A stretch of DNA of 64,000 nucleotides, taken from Streptomyces sp. CB00316 (lineage in GTDB: Bacteria > Actinomycetota > Actinomycetes > Streptomycetales > Streptomycetaceae). Of this stretch, positions 1 through 9,600 are shown piece after piece. Location: positions 276,535-340,534 of the forward strand of contig NZ_LIXI01000009.1 in NCBI RefSeq assembly GCF_001905595.1. Reading direction: 5' to 3'. Both the position numbers and the translations under genes were made by a program. How positions within the stretch are numbered: the stretch's first letter is position 1; every line of letters begins with the position of its first letter. The notes under the pieces were generated by a model that was not told where the DNA came from, did no database searches, and saw nothing but the letters and a program-made list of their open reading frames with translations.

Positions 1-1
1 G

Positions 2-2062
2 GTCGTCCAGCAGATGGTCTTCCCCGAGGCGGCCGGCGTCCTGTTCACGGCCGACCCCCTCTCGGGCGACCGGCGGACCGCCACTGTGGACGCCGGCTTC
101 GGCCTCGGCGAGGCCCTGGTCTCCGGGCTGGTGAACCCGGACGTCTTCACCGTGCGGGACGGCGAGGTCGTCGCCCGGGCGATCGCCGCCAAGCAGCGCG
201 CCGTTCACGCCCTGCCGGGCGGCGGTACGCGGGAGGTGGAGGTCGACCCGCGGCGGCAGGGGCGGCCGGCGCTGACGGATGCGCAGGTCCTGCGGCTCGT
301 GGAGCTCGGGCGGCGGATCGAAGCGTACTTCGGCCGCCCGCAGGACATCGAATGGTGCTTGGCCGACGACGGCTTCCGGATCGTCCAGAGCCGGCCGATC
401 ACGACGGTGTTCCCCATCCCCGACGCCGGTGACCAGGACCCTCACGTCTATGTCTCCGTCGGCCATCAGCAGATGATGACCGACCCCATGAAGCCGCTGG
501 GCCTCTCCCTGTGGCAGCGGACGGCCATGGTGCCGATGCACGAGGCCGGCGGAAGGCTGTTCGTCGACGTTACCCGCCGACTGGCATCGCCCGCGTCACG
601 CGCCGCCCTCCTGGACGTGCTGGGCAGAGGCGATCCGCTGGTCAGGGACGCTCTGGAGACCGTCCTCGACCGGGACGACCTCGTCCCCTCGCTCCCGGAA
701 ACGGGCCCCGGAGGGCCACCGGCCGGGGGCGCGTCGGAGCCGTCGGCCGAGGTCGATCCGGCGATCGTCCCGGAGCTGATGGAGCGCAGCCGGGTGTCGG
801 TCGCCGCCTTGGAGCGTGACCTGCGGACGAGGAGCGGACCGGCGCTGTTCGACTTCCTGCTGGAGGCCTTCGAGGAGCACAAGCGCGTCCTCGGCGATCC
901 GCTGAGCATGCGGGCGATCACGGCGGGCACGGAGGCCACCTGGTGGCTCAACGACAAGCTGGGGGAGTGGCTGGGAGAGAAGAACGCGGCTGACACGCTC
1001 ACGCTCTCCGCCCCCGGCAACATCACGTCGGAGATGGGACTGGACCTGCTCGACGTGGCGGACGTCATCCGCCCGCACCCCGAGGTGGTGGCGTTCCTCG
1101 AGGGAGTGCGGGACGAGGGTTTCCTGGACGAGCTGGCGAAGCTGCCCGGCGGCACCGAGGCGCGCGAGGCGATCGACGCCTACCTCGACCGGTACGGCAT
1201 GCGCTGTGTGGGCGAGATCGACATCACGAGGCCACGCTGGCGCGAGCGCCCCACCACGCTCGTCCCCCTGATCCTCGACAACGTCAGGAACTTCGGGCCG
1301 GGCGCCGCCGCACGGCGCTTCGAGCAGGGTCGGCAGAAGGCACGGCAGAAGGAGCAGGACGTGCTGTCGCGCCTGCGCGCCCTGCCGGACGGGGACCGCA
1401 GGGCCGATGAGGCCAAGCGGATGATCGACCAGGTCAGAGCCTTCGCCGGATACCGGGAGTACCCGAAGTACGGCATCGTCAGCCGCTCCTTCCTCTACAA
1501 GCAGGCGCTTCTGGAGGAGGCCGAGCGCCTTGTACAGGCCCGTGTGCTGTCCGAGAAGGAGGACATCTTCTACCTCACGTTCCATGAGCTCCACGAGGTC
1601 GTGCGCTCGCGCCAGGTGGACGACCGGCTCATCCAGTGGCGTAAGGACGCGTTCCGGTCGTACCACGCGCTCACACCGCCCCGGGTGCTCACATCGGACG
1701 GCGAGGCTCTCACCGGGGCGTACCGGCGGGAGGACGTACCGGCCGGGGCCCTGGCCGGCCTGGCCGTCTCCACCGGGACCGTCGAGGGGAGGGCCCGCGT
1801 CATCCTGGACCTGACGGACGCCGACCTCGAAGCGGGCGACATCCTGGTCACGAGGTTCACCGATCCCAGCTGGTCGCCGCTGTTCCTCGGCGTCGCGGGC
1901 CTGGTGACGGAGGTGGGCGGCCTGATGACCCACGGCGCGGTGATCGCCCGGGAGTACGGCCTGCCCGCCGTCGTCGGCGTGGAGCGCGCCACCCGGCTGA
2001 TCCGGGACGGGCAGCGGATCCGCGTGCACGGAACCGACGGGTACGTCGAGCTCCTGCCCTGA
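2..2062 (+). CDS. rph: Rifampin phosphotransferase (PEP-utilising enzyme), 5'-truncated by window edge
   Basis: The reading frame is open from base 2, so the N-terminal ATP-grasp half lies outside the window; about 686 residues remain of a family that is normally about 860. The visible part holds the end of the ATP-binding domain (GFGLGEALVSGLVNPD, then IEWCLADDGFRIVQSRPIT), a long central rifampin-binding-type domain, and a C-terminal PEP-utiliser swivel domain with TEVGGLMTHGAVIAREYGLP, whose His (codon 1931-1933) is the expected phospho-carrier. Family knowledge: RPH uses ATP to phosphorylate the rifampin ansa bridge, giving AMP and Pi, and is common in soil actinomycetes. A PEP synthase is the main alternative, but the central domain and the spacing to the swivel domain fit RPH better. 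Promoter and any rifamycin-associated element are upstream and unseen. Confidence 0.88.
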   Translation, partial: VVQQMVFPEAAGVLFTADPLSGDRRTATVDAGFGLGEALVSGLVNPDVFTVRDGEVVARAIAAKQRAVHALPGGGTREVEVDPRRQGRPALTDAQVLRLVELGRRIEAYFGRPQDIEWCLADDGFRIVQSRPITTVFPIPDAGDQDPHVYVSVGHQQMMTDPMKPLGLSLWQRTAMVPMHEAGGRLFVDVTRRLASPASRAALLDVLGRGDPLVRDALETVLDRDDLVPSLPETGPGGPPAGGASEPSAEVDPAIVPELMERSRVSVAALERDLRTRSGPALFDFLLEAFEEHKRVLGDPLSMRAITAGTEATWWLNDKLGEWLGEKNAADTLTLSAPGNITSEMGLDLLDVADVIRPHPEVVAFLEGVRDEGFLDELAKLPGGTEAREAIDAYLDRYGMRCVGEIDITRPRWRERPTTLVPLILDNVRNFGPGAAARRFEQGRQKARQKEQDVLSRLRALPDGDRRADEAKRMIDQVRAFAGYREYPKYGIVSRSFLYKQALLEEAERLVQARVLSEKEDIFYLTFHELHEVVRSRQVDDRLIQWRKDAFRSYHALTPPRVLTSDGEALTGAYRREDVPAGALAGLAVSTGTVEGRARVILDLTDADLEAGDILVTRFTDPSWSPLFLGVAGLVTEVGGLMTHGAVIAREYGLPAVVGVERATRLIRDGQRIRVHGTDGYVELLP

Positions 2063-2107
2063 CCGCACACCTGACCGCACGCCCGACCGCACCCCTGACC
2101 GGCCGGG
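2060..2107. repeat. Short 12-bp imperfect tandem repeat after rph
   Basis: Starting at the rph stop codon, the unit TGACCGCACACC is repeated with small changes about four times (2060, 2072, 2084, 2096). It fills the gap between the convergent rph and PRC-barrel genes. No terminator stem with a T-tract is obvious here. Confidence 0.55.
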
Positions 2108-2114
2108 CAGGGCG

Positions 2115-2471
2115 TCAGCGGCGGGCCAGGACGCGTACGCCATCGGCCGGTGGCCGGTACGCCAGACCGAAGTAGGCGAAGAGCGCCGGTTCGTCCTCGG
2201 CGGGCAGGACGTCGTCCGTCCCGATCGAAGGGCCGTCCTTCACCTTGGCCTTGGCGTGGGCGACCTTCACGTAGTCCGGGCCGACGACGGTCCCCTCCAG
2301 CGGCACGAAGACCAGCCGGTGACGGGTCGGCAGGCCCACGATCACGGTGGCGAACGCCGGCTGGTCCGTCCCCGTGTCGACGTAGACGGACTCCAGGGAC
2401 CCGATCCTGCGCCCGTCGGGGTCGACGACGTCACGCGTACGCCACTCACGGATGTCTGCGCTCTCGATCAC
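2115..2471 (-). CDS. PRC-barrel domain protein
   Basis: A 118-residue soluble protein. The start is the GTG at 2471-2469, because a GAGGAG ribosome binding site sits 6 bases upstream and the longer frame to 2606 has low-complexity shadow composition. Residues about 5-75 (ADIREWRTRDVVDPDGRRIG, then FATVIVGLPTRHRLVFVPLE) match the small beta-barrel fold of PRC-barrel proteins, which act as scaffolds or RNA-associated domains. The C-terminal stretch (DEPALFAYFGLAYRPPADG) is typical of Streptomyces paralogues of unknown role. It converges on rph; no operon partner is visible. Confidence 0.82.
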   Translation of the reverse strand: MIESADIREWRTRDVVDPDGRRIGSLESVYVDTGTDQPAFATVIVGLPTRHRLVFVPLEGTVVGPDYVKVAHAKAKVKDGPSIGTDDVLPAEDEPALFAYFGLAYRPPADGVRVLARR

Positions 2472-2618
2472 GGCGGAACTCCTCGGGGTCGGCCAGGTCG
2501 TACATGGCGGTCTCGGCGGTTCGGCCGGGTGACCCGCCCTCGTGGGGACGGCCGCCCGGCTCCCCCTCACCTGCCCCGCGATGTCCCCTCTCAGCGCGGC
2601 CCGCACCGGCGGATTCGC

Positions 2619-3398
2619 TCAGGCCGCCGCGGCGCCCGGCACCCGCCCCTCGGGAAGGAACAGCACCGAGTTGATGTACCGGGTGCGCCGCGGCACGAAC
2701 GCCCTGCGCAGCAGCCCCTGATGGACGAGGTGTTCCGTCCGCGCCTGATGGGCCGGCAGGTCGAAGCCGGCCAGCGGGACCCAGCGCCGTCCGGGCAGGA
2801 CCCACCCCGCGTACCCCTGGCCGGTGAGCAGCGTGATCGCCGGGGCGACCGGGCCGAGCCGGCTCTCCAACTCGACGAGCAGCGCCGGGCGGTCCCGCCG
2901 CAGCAGCTCCGCCGCACCCCGCAGAGCGGCCACCTCCGCACCGTCGACGTCCATCTTCACGAAGTCGACGCCTTCCAGGCCCAGGCCGTCGATGGTGAGG
3001 GACTCCACCTCGACGCAGTGCGCGTGGATGTCACGGCGCTCCAGTGAGGAGACCCCGCGGTCGCCCTCGTCGCCCTGCGGTAGCCAGAGCTGGACCGTGG
3101 AGCCGTCGCGGTCCGTCGCCGCGCCCTGCACCACCCGGACGTTCGACGGCAGCGTACGGCGCAGATGGCCGGCGAGGTGCGGTACGGGCTCCACCGTGAC
3201 GACCCGGTCGCAGCGCCGGGCGAGCCGCCGCGACCAGGGCCCGTACCAGCCGCCGATGTCCACGGCGGTGGAGCCGGGCGGGCAGAAGTCGGCTAGCCGG
3301 CGCAGCTCCGGCTCGAAGCGCGGGTAGAGGACGACGGCGGCGGAGCCGACCAGGCTTGTGGGCAGCCGGGACGCCACCGCCGCGGCGAACGTCGTCAC
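2619..3398 (-). CDS. FkbM family SAM-dependent methyltransferase
   Basis: 259 residues with a class I methyltransferase core: the SAM-binding loop is AVDIGGWYGPWSRRLARR (residues about 46-62) and the FkbM signature is VDFVKMDVDGAEVAALRG (about 145-160). FkbM enzymes O-methylate sugars or natural products. The GTG start overlaps the stop of the Trm112-like gene by 4 bp (GTGA), so translation is probably coupled. It is the last gene of the long minus-strand glycan locus, which suggests a sugar hydroxyl as substrate; that is inference. Confidence 0.88.
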   Translation of the reverse strand: MTTFAAAVASRLPTSLVGSAAVVLYPRFEPELRRLADFCPPGSTAVDIGGWYGPWSRRLARRCDRVVTVEPVPHLAGHLRRTLPSNVRVVQGAATDRDGSTVQLWLPQGDEGDRGVSSLERRDIHAHCVEVESLTIDGLGLEGVDFVKMDVDGAEVAALRGAAELLRRDRPALLVELESRLGPVAPAITLLTGQGYAGWVLPGRRWVPLAGFDLPAHQARTEHLVHQGLLRRAFVPRRTRYINSVLFLPEGRVPGAAAA

Positions 3399-3613
3399 GC
3401 GGCCGAGGCTTTCAGATGCGCCAGGTATCTCTCGTGGGCGTCGGCGTCGACCTTGCGGCCCGAGGAGGGCAGCAGCTGCGGGATGCCGTCCAGGATGGGG
3501 TAATTCAGGCGCAGGCGGGGGTTGTAGAGCGCCTCCTCATCGGTCAGCAGGGCCAGGGGGCCCTTGTCGAGCGGGCAGACCAGGATGGCGAGCAGGGGAT
3601 CGTCGGGGTTCAT
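3395..3613 (-). CDS. Trm112-like / YcaR (UPF0434) small protein
   Basis: 72 residues, starting MNPDDPLLAILVCPLDKGPL and continuing LNYPILDGIPQLLPSSGRKVD, the hallmark of the Trm112/YcaR family. In other systems Trm112 proteins bind and stabilise SAM methyltransferases. Only one Cys (in LVCPLDKG) is kept of the zinc ribbon, so metal binding is doubtful. The ATG at 3613-3611 has GGGAG upstream; an earlier in-frame ATG at 3643 belongs to a duplicated copy of the start region. The gene overlaps the FkbM methyltransferase start by 4 bp, so a methyltransferase-partner role is attractive (inference). Confidence 0.85.
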   Translation of the reverse strand: MNPDDPLLAILVCPLDKGPLALLTDEEALYNPRLRLNYPILDGIPQLLPSSGRKVDADAHERYLAHLKASAA

Positions 3614-3666
3614 GGAGACTCCCTCGGTGGTGGGGAGGTTCATGGGGGCTCCCTCGGTGGTGGGGA
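3607..3666. repeat. 30-bp tandem duplication covering an RBS and start codon
   Basis: Two adjacent 30-bp units (3607-3636 and 3637-3666) differ at two positions only. On the minus strand each carries a purine-rich SD-like stretch and an ATG, and 30 bp keeps frame, so a second start could add ten residues to the Trm112-like protein. Confidence 0.85.
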
Positions 3667-3699
3667 CGGGACGGGAGGGCACAGGGCCGGTGGACGGGG

Positions 3700-4593
3700 T
3701 CAGGACGGGGCCGTCGAGGGAGGGTCATGGCGGGGCATGGCCAGCAGGACGGTGAGGGCCAGCGCGGTGCCGGCCAGCCGCAGGGTCAGCAGCAGCGGAT
3801 CGTCGGGGAGGGACTCCCCGAAGGCGATGCTCCCGAGGACCGCGGTGAAGACGCAGGTCACCGTAGTGCACACGGGCACGATGAGGGAGGCCCGGCAGCG
3901 CTGCAGCGCCGTCTGGGACATGATGAGACCGGCCACGGCGGTGAAGAGCAGCAGATACGGGTAGGGCGAGCCGAACAGCGAACGGGCGGCCTCCCCGACG
4001 TCGGTGGTGGTCAGCCGGCTGGAGGTGCCCTTCACGGCCAGGGAGCTGACGCCGTACAGCAGCCCGACCGCCACCCCGTAGCCGATGCCGCTGGTCGGCA
4101 CCCGGTGGCGCTTGTTCGCCCGGCTCTCCACCCGTACGTAGAGCCAGACGCCCGCCGCCAGCGCCGGGACGCAGACCAGGAGCACCAGCATCCACGGGGC
4201 ACCGGAGCTCACCTGGTCCTCGCCCTCGCGGACCGAGGCGACGACCATCAGCAACGCCACCAGGACGCCGCCCAGGGCGTACCGTTCGCGCCCGGTCGAC
4301 TCCTCGCCGAGGACGATCGAGGAGAGCAGGAGCAGCAGCACCAGGCCGGAGACGAAGATGCCCTGCGCCGCCGCGATCGGCAGCGCGCGGTAGACGATCA
4401 GCTGGGCCGCGAAACCGGCCGCCAGTGACAGCGCGCCCAGGATCCACAGCGGGCTGGTGAGCAGGACGAGGATCAGGCGCAGCGGCTTGCCCGCGGAGAG
4501 CTCGGGCAGATCGCCCAGGGCCCGCTTCTCCACCACGAACCCCACGCTGTACAGCAGGTTGGCCACCAGCGCGGCCCCCACACCCCACCACAT
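3700..4593 (-). CDS. DMT/EamA-type multi-pass membrane transporter
   Basis: 297 residues with nine to ten hydrophobic segments, beginning at ATG 4593-4591 (MWWGVGAALVANLLYSVGFV). The two-half layout (VEKRALGDLP in the first half; SQTALQRCRASLIVPVCTTV in the second) is typical of drug/metabolite transporter superfamily proteins. The start lies 4 bp after the stop of the upstream methyltransferase, so it belongs to the same transcript as the glycosyltransferases. A role in moving a glycolipid or precursor across the membrane is possible but unproven; the substrate cannot be read from sequence. Confidence 0.8.
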   Translation of the reverse strand: MWWGVGAALVANLLYSVGFVVEKRALGDLPELSAGKPLRLILVLLTSPLWILGALSLAAGFAAQLIVYRALPIAAAQGIFVSGLVLLLLLSSIVLGEESTGRERYALGGVLVALLMVVASVREGEDQVSSGAPWMLVLLVCVPALAAGVWLYVRVESRANKRHRVPTSGIGYGVAVGLLYGVSSLAVKGTSSRLTTTDVGEAARSLFGSPYPYLLLFTAVAGLIMSQTALQRCRASLIVPVCTTVTCVFTAVLGSIAFGESLPDDPLLLTLRLAGTALALTVLLAMPRHDPPSTAPS

Positions 4594-4597
4594 CGCG

Positions 4598-5359
4598 CTA
4601 TCGCCGCCGCGCGTGGGCCAGCAGGATGGACGCCGCACCCGGTACCGCGCACGCGGCCCTGTCCACCAGCCGCAGCGGTCGCGGCACCCCGTGGAAGGGG
4701 GCGCCTGTGATCTTCACGTCCTCGAAGCCGGAGGCCGTCAGGAAGGAGCGCAGCGCCCGGGCGGTGTAGAGGCGCAGATGGCCCACCACCTCCGAGCCGG
4801 GGCGGCCGTGGATCCCGCGCAGGCTGACCTCGGAGAACACCGGCTGCACCCCGGCCAGCAGCAGCGCCCGGTTGTACCAGGCGGCCAGGTTCGGGGTGGA
4901 CAGCATCAGGTGGCCGCCCGGCTTCAGGATGCGCCGCAGCTCGTCCAGCGCCTGGTCCGGGTCGACGAGGTGCTCCAGGATCTCGCTGAACAGCACCGCG
5001 TCCGCGCACCCGTCGGCGAGCGGCAGCCCGCCGTGCTCCAGCTCGCCCCGGACCACCGAACCCATCCGGGGACGGGCCCGGCGCAGCGCGTCCTGCGACC
5101 AGTCGACGCCGATCAGCCGGTGCCCGGTGAGGATCGGCGCGGCGGTGGCGGCGGCCGTCCCGTCGCCGCACCCGACGTCCACGATGACCTGGCCGGTCCG
5201 CCCGCCCAGGGCGGCGGCCAGCAGCCGCGCCTGGCGTCTGCTGCGCCCGTCGCCGGACGCCACGGGGACGGCCGGGTTCTCGTAGAAGTCCCGCAGCCCG
5301 GGCGGGGGAGCGGAGACAGGGGCGTCGGCCCCCGGCGGAAGGGGCACGGTGCCGGTCAC
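4598..5359 (-). CDS. Class I SAM-dependent methyltransferase
   Basis: 253 residues. Motif I is IVDVGCGDGTAAA (residues about 57-70), the acidic motif II region is LIGVDWSQDALRRARPRM, and LFSEILEHLVDPDQALDELRRILKPGGHLMLSTPN is the methyltransferase-11 post-I/III signature. The start is the GTG at 5359, which overlaps the stop of the preceding condensation-fold gene by 4 bp (GTGA). A frame reaching back to 6832 exists but is a shadow of that gene. The position in the locus suggests methylation of a sugar or lipid intermediate. Confidence 0.9.
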   Translation of the reverse strand: MTGTVPLPPGADAPVSAPPPGLRDFYENPAVPVASGDGRSRRQARLLAAALGGRTGQVIVDVGCGDGTAAATAAPILTGHRLIGVDWSQDALRRARPRMGSVVRGELEHGGLPLADGCADAVLFSEILEHLVDPDQALDELRRILKPGGHLMLSTPNLAAWYNRALLLAGVQPVFSEVSLRGIHGRPGSEVVGHLRLYTARALRSFLTASGFEDVKITGAPFHGVPRPLRLVDRAACAVPGAASILLAHARRR

Positions 5360-6657
5360 GGAGCCTCCGAGGACGTCGCGGCCAGATGACGGGTGAACAG
5401 GCCGAGCAGCGCCTCGCCGTCCTCGTCCCCCAGCAGGGTCCGCGACCAGCGCAGGGCCAGGTGCAGGCGGCCGTTCGTCGACGCGGTGGTGAACGTCAGC
5501 CCCCTCGGCATCCGGGCAGGCGCGGAGATCCACAGAGCGCGGGAGCTCCCCGCGTCGCCGAAGTCCAACGGGTACGGGATCCGGCCGACGTTGCTGAGCA
5601 GCGTCGTCGACGTCCACGGCCCCGCCAGCACCCGCAGCCCCCGGGTGTACGCCGCACGCACGGCGACCGGCAGCAGAGGGGTGGTCAACAGGGAGGTCGA
5701 GCGGCCCAGTTGCGGACGCGGCTGCCCCTTCAGGGCCCGGGTCCGCTCGGCGGTCAGGCGCAGCAGCCCGGCGATGTCCCGGCCGGCCACCACCTCCGAG
5801 GCGTCGAAGCCGACCTCCACCAGCCGGGTGCCGTTGCCGATCGGCATCTCGGGTCCCCGGGGCCGGTCGTCGACCGGCATGGTGATCCGCAGCGGCCGCT
5901 CGGCCGCCCCCTGCCGCCGGTTCCAGTCGGCCACCGTCAGGGCGGTGGCCACCATCAGCTGGTCGTTCACCGTGTAGGGCGCGCCCGACTCCCGCCGCGG
6001 CACCGGCAGTTCGGCCAGCAGCAACCCGTTGCCCGGCACCGTCCCAGGGGTGCCCGCCGCCACCCGGGCCGGCCGGCTGAGGGCGGACGGCCCGGAGTGA
6101 CGGGGCGGTGGTGCGGCGGCCGGGCGGGCCGGGGCGGACGGCGGGGGGAGGGGCCGACCGCTGTAGATCTCGGCGGCCGTCGCCGCCAGGCGCAGACAGG
6201 CGGGCCCGTCGAGCGCGGTGTGGTGCACGGTGAACACCAGCACACACCCCTCCCTGTCCGGCTCCTCGACCACCTCGACCCGCAGCGGAGGTGAGACGGT
6301 GAGCGGCGGGGCGACGGCGAGGGACGCCGCCCGCGCCCGGTCGAGCGCCCCGGACGCGGCCGGCAGGAAGGTGACCGGGTCCCGGTCCGGGGCCGCCGTC
6401 AGCTCCCACTCGTACCGCCGCGCGAGCGGTCCGCGCGGCCGCTCCCGCATCAGCGCCCGCGGGAACCGCGCCAGCGACGCGGCGAACGCGGCGCGCAGCC
6501 GGTCCTCCTCGACCCGGCCGGGCAGATGGACCTCGATGTGTACGGTGCTCGGCTCGGCGTCCTGCGCGCAGTGCCGGTCCACCTCGTCGACGACGGGGAA
6601 CGGTACCCGGGGCAGCCGCCCGGCCGCGTACGGCCGGGCGGGGTGCGTGGCGGTCAT
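5356..6657 (-). CDS. Stand-alone condensation-domain / PapA-like acyltransferase
   Basis: 433 residues with the chloramphenicol-acetyltransferase/condensation fold. The catalytic motif HHxxxDG appears as FTVHHTALDGPACLRLA (residues about 147-162). There is no adenylation or carrier domain, so this is not a modular NRPS. Family knowledge: free-standing members such as PapA transfer acyl chains to hydroxyls of glycolipids. It overlaps the downstream methyltransferase by 4 bp (GTGA) and the upstream AftD-like gene by 4 bp (ATGA). The context therefore suggests acylation of the glycan or lipid made by this locus. Confidence 0.82.
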   Translation of the reverse strand: MTATHPARPYAAGRLPRVPFPVVDEVDRHCAQDAEPSTVHIEVHLPGRVEEDRLRAAFAASLARFPRALMRERPRGPLARRYEWELTAAPDRDPVTFLPAASGALDRARAASLAVAPPLTVSPPLRVEVVEEPDREGCVLVFTVHHTALDGPACLRLAATAAEIYSGRPLPPPSAPARPAAAPPPRHSGPSALSRPARVAAGTPGTVPGNGLLLAELPVPRRESGAPYTVNDQLMVATALTVADWNRRQGAAERPLRITMPVDDRPRGPEMPIGNGTRLVEVGFDASEVVAGRDIAGLLRLTAERTRALKGQPRPQLGRSTSLLTTPLLPVAVRAAYTRGLRVLAGPWTSTTLLSNVGRIPYPLDFGDAGSSRALWISAPARMPRGLTFTTASTNGRLHLALRWSRTLLGDEDGEALLGLFTRHLAATSSEAP

Positions 6658-9600
6658 CCGGTGGGTCCTCCGCTGCCGGGCGGAGCGGTCGGGCCGCCCG
6701 GACCGCGCGCGGGCGGGTCGGTGTGCGGCCTCTTGGCGTCGGCGGAGAGGGTCCGGCCGGACGGTGGCGCCACCTGCTGCTGCGGGATCGTCGGGTCCCC
6801 GTCGCCGGCCGTCGCGGCCGCGGGTTCGGCACCCCGGCCGGCCCGTCGCCTGCCCCGGCTCGGGACGGACCCGACCGTGACCAGTGCGGCGAACAGGGCG
6901 ATCAGCGCGAGGAGTTGAGGCACCGCCCCGAAGGCACCCTTTCCTACGGCGGTGTACTCCCCGGTGCTGACGGCCACGACAACCCCTGCCCCGGCCATCG
7001 CCGCGAAGGCGACCGGCGCCAGCAACGACGGGCGGAAGTGGGCGAGTACGGCGAGCACGGGCACCACCAGGGCGACCGGTCCCGCGATGACGATGCCCAC
7101 CAGGGTCAGCGCCACGGTGCCCAGGATCAGCCCGGGAGCCGGCGGCACGGACTGCTCGTCACGCTCGGTCGAACCCTCCGTCGGACCGGAGCCCCGGCGG
7201 CGTACGAAGGCGAGTCCCACCAGGACCAGGAACAGCACCCCGGCCCCGATCAGCCCGGCCCGGTAGATCAGCGCGGGCTCGTACTCCAGGGTGACCGTTC
7301 CGCCCTCGCCCTCGGGGACCAGCCACGCCTGCTGCCAGCCGTCGATCCGCAGCGGCGTCAGCTCCTTGCCGTCCAGCGTGGCCTTCCAGCCCTTGTTGTG
7401 GTTCTCGTGGAGCTGGAGGTACGAGGCCTCTCCGGCGCCGACCGTCAGCGTGCGCCGGTCACCGTCACTCTCCTTGACGTCGACCGTCCGGGCGGTGGCC
7501 GCCGGGGCCTTCGTCTCCCCGTTGGAGAGCGTGACGTCGGTGATGGCGAGCGGACCGGCGTCACCGGCCTCCACGGTGTGGGTCGACGCGCTCAGCTCCA
7601 CCTCGGACCGCTCGGAGCAGAGCGAGACGGCGATGGGTCGACGCTGTGTCAGGTCCCTGATCCGGCCCTCGGCCCTGGTCTCCATCAGCGTGCCGCCGAC
7701 GGAGAGGACCGGCCCCTGACCGCAGGGCAGGCTGAACTTCTTCTCCGGTGCGGGCTGCGGCGAGCGGAACTTGTCCAGCGCCGGGATGTAGACCTCGCTC
7801 AGTCCGACCGGCAGCTGCAACTGGCCTCCGGCGAACGGGTTGTGCACGGTGAGCGGTGCCTGGCGCGAGATGGTGATGTCCATCTTGTCGGTGGTGATGG
7901 GCGAGAAGCGGGCCATGCCGTTCTCGTCCACCGCCGCCACCGCCGTGCCGTCCGGCGAGCTGATCTGGACCTGCTCGGGCCGGGTGGAGATCCCGCCGGC
8001 CGCCGCGAACACGATCTCGCCGATCTGGGTCTTCTCCGGCCACGACAGATGGAGTACGGGGCGGTCGCCCGCGATCCACGCGGTGGTGAGGTCGCCGTCC
8101 GTCAGGTTGCGCGCGCTGAGATTGGTGCCGAGGCGGGCCGTCGAGTCGGCGCTGACCAGGATCTTGTCGCGCTTGCCCGTCAGGTCGAACAGCAGCTTGT
8201 CCAGCGCCTCGCCCGGCACGGGCACCGCGCTCGCGGCGACCGTGTACCGGCCGGCCTGACCCGCCGTGAACTGGCGGTGCAGCCCGGTCTCCGCGGCCAC
8301 GGCGGAGAGCCCGCCCGGGTCGCTGCCGCGCTTCAGTGAGTAGACCGTCGCGTCGGCGCCCTCACGCGGTGCGTCGGAGGGCAGCTCCAGCATCCGGGTG
8401 ACCTGCACCCCGGGGACGGCGATGTCGGTGAACCCGGCGCCGGTGAGACCGGGGCGTCCCTGCTGGGACTTGAGGATCGTCACCTTCAGCCACGAGGCCG
8501 GCCCGGCGGGCGCGGCCACCTCCTGCGGGGAGCCGTCGGGGCGGATCGGGCTGTCCTTCGAGCCGCGGTCCGTCTCGACCCGCACCTCGGTCGCCGCCGC
8601 CCGCACACCGTTGCTGGGCAGCGGGGTGAGCTGCAACGATCCCGGGATCTCCTGCGTACCGGAGAAGTCGATCCGCACCCACTCGCCCTTGGGGGAGGCG
8701 GCGGAGCCCTCCGCCCAGGCGGTGTCCGGATTGCCGTCGAAGGCGTTGGCCGGGTCGTACTGCGGCAGATGGAACAGCCAGTTGCCGATGGACGACGCGC
8801 TCACCGACTTCGCGCCCCGCAGCACCGCCGTGGTCTGGTGCTCCTTCCCCTCGGTCGGCAGGATCTGCCGCGGCGCGGCGCCCGGGTCCTGCTCCGACTC
8901 CGGCGCGTTGCGCTCGTCGGCCGTATAGGTGTGGGACGTATTGGTGTTGACCAGGCCGAACCGGGTGTCGGCCCGGCGCAGTCCGTCGCCCGCCGCGTAG
9001 AGCGACGGCTTCCCCACGCCCGGGTGGGCGTCACCGGCCAGCACGGTGGGCCGGCCGTCCAGGGCGCCGCTCGCGGAGAGCGGCAGCAGCGACTCCGGCC
9101 CGCCGCTGACGACGGCGGTCGAGGAGACCGGGGCGATGCCCGCCCGGCCGGGACGCTCGGTGCCGGTGGGCGGCTCGTAGATCTCCACCGCCTCCTGGCG
9201 CGGGTAGAGACCCTCGATCTGCACAGGGGTGTCGTTGGCTATGCGGCCACCGGTCATCACCGGACCGAAGCCGGTGACCCTCTTGTAGCCGGACGCCTCC
9301 AGCGTGCGCTTGACCGTGGTGGTGGGGACGTACCCCAGCTGGTCCGGATCCAGGTCGTTGCGGACCACGACGTAGTGCAGACCCGCCCGGTTCAGGTACT
9401 CGCTCAGACCGGGCACCTGCCCCCCGGACGTCAGCGCCTGTTCGACGGCGTCCATCGCCCGCCGGTTGCCCGGCGTGCCGAAGGGGACGTAGTCGCGCTG
9501 GGCGTACGGCGTGTCGGCCAGCACGTCCAGCGGCTGGTCGATGGTGGAGCCCCAGGTGTAGATGCCGTGCGCGGTGGCGGGAACGACCAGGGCCCGGTCG

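Noticed and set aside
5356..6657. NRPS cluster suggested by the condensation domain
   Set aside because: No adenylation, carrier or thioesterase domains in the surrounding genes; neighbours are glycan-type enzymes.
4598..6832. 744-codon minus-strand open frame
   Set aside because: Only its 3' third (from GTG 5359) is a methyltransferase; the rest is a shadow of the condensation-fold gene in another frame, with Arg/Pro/Ala-rich composition.
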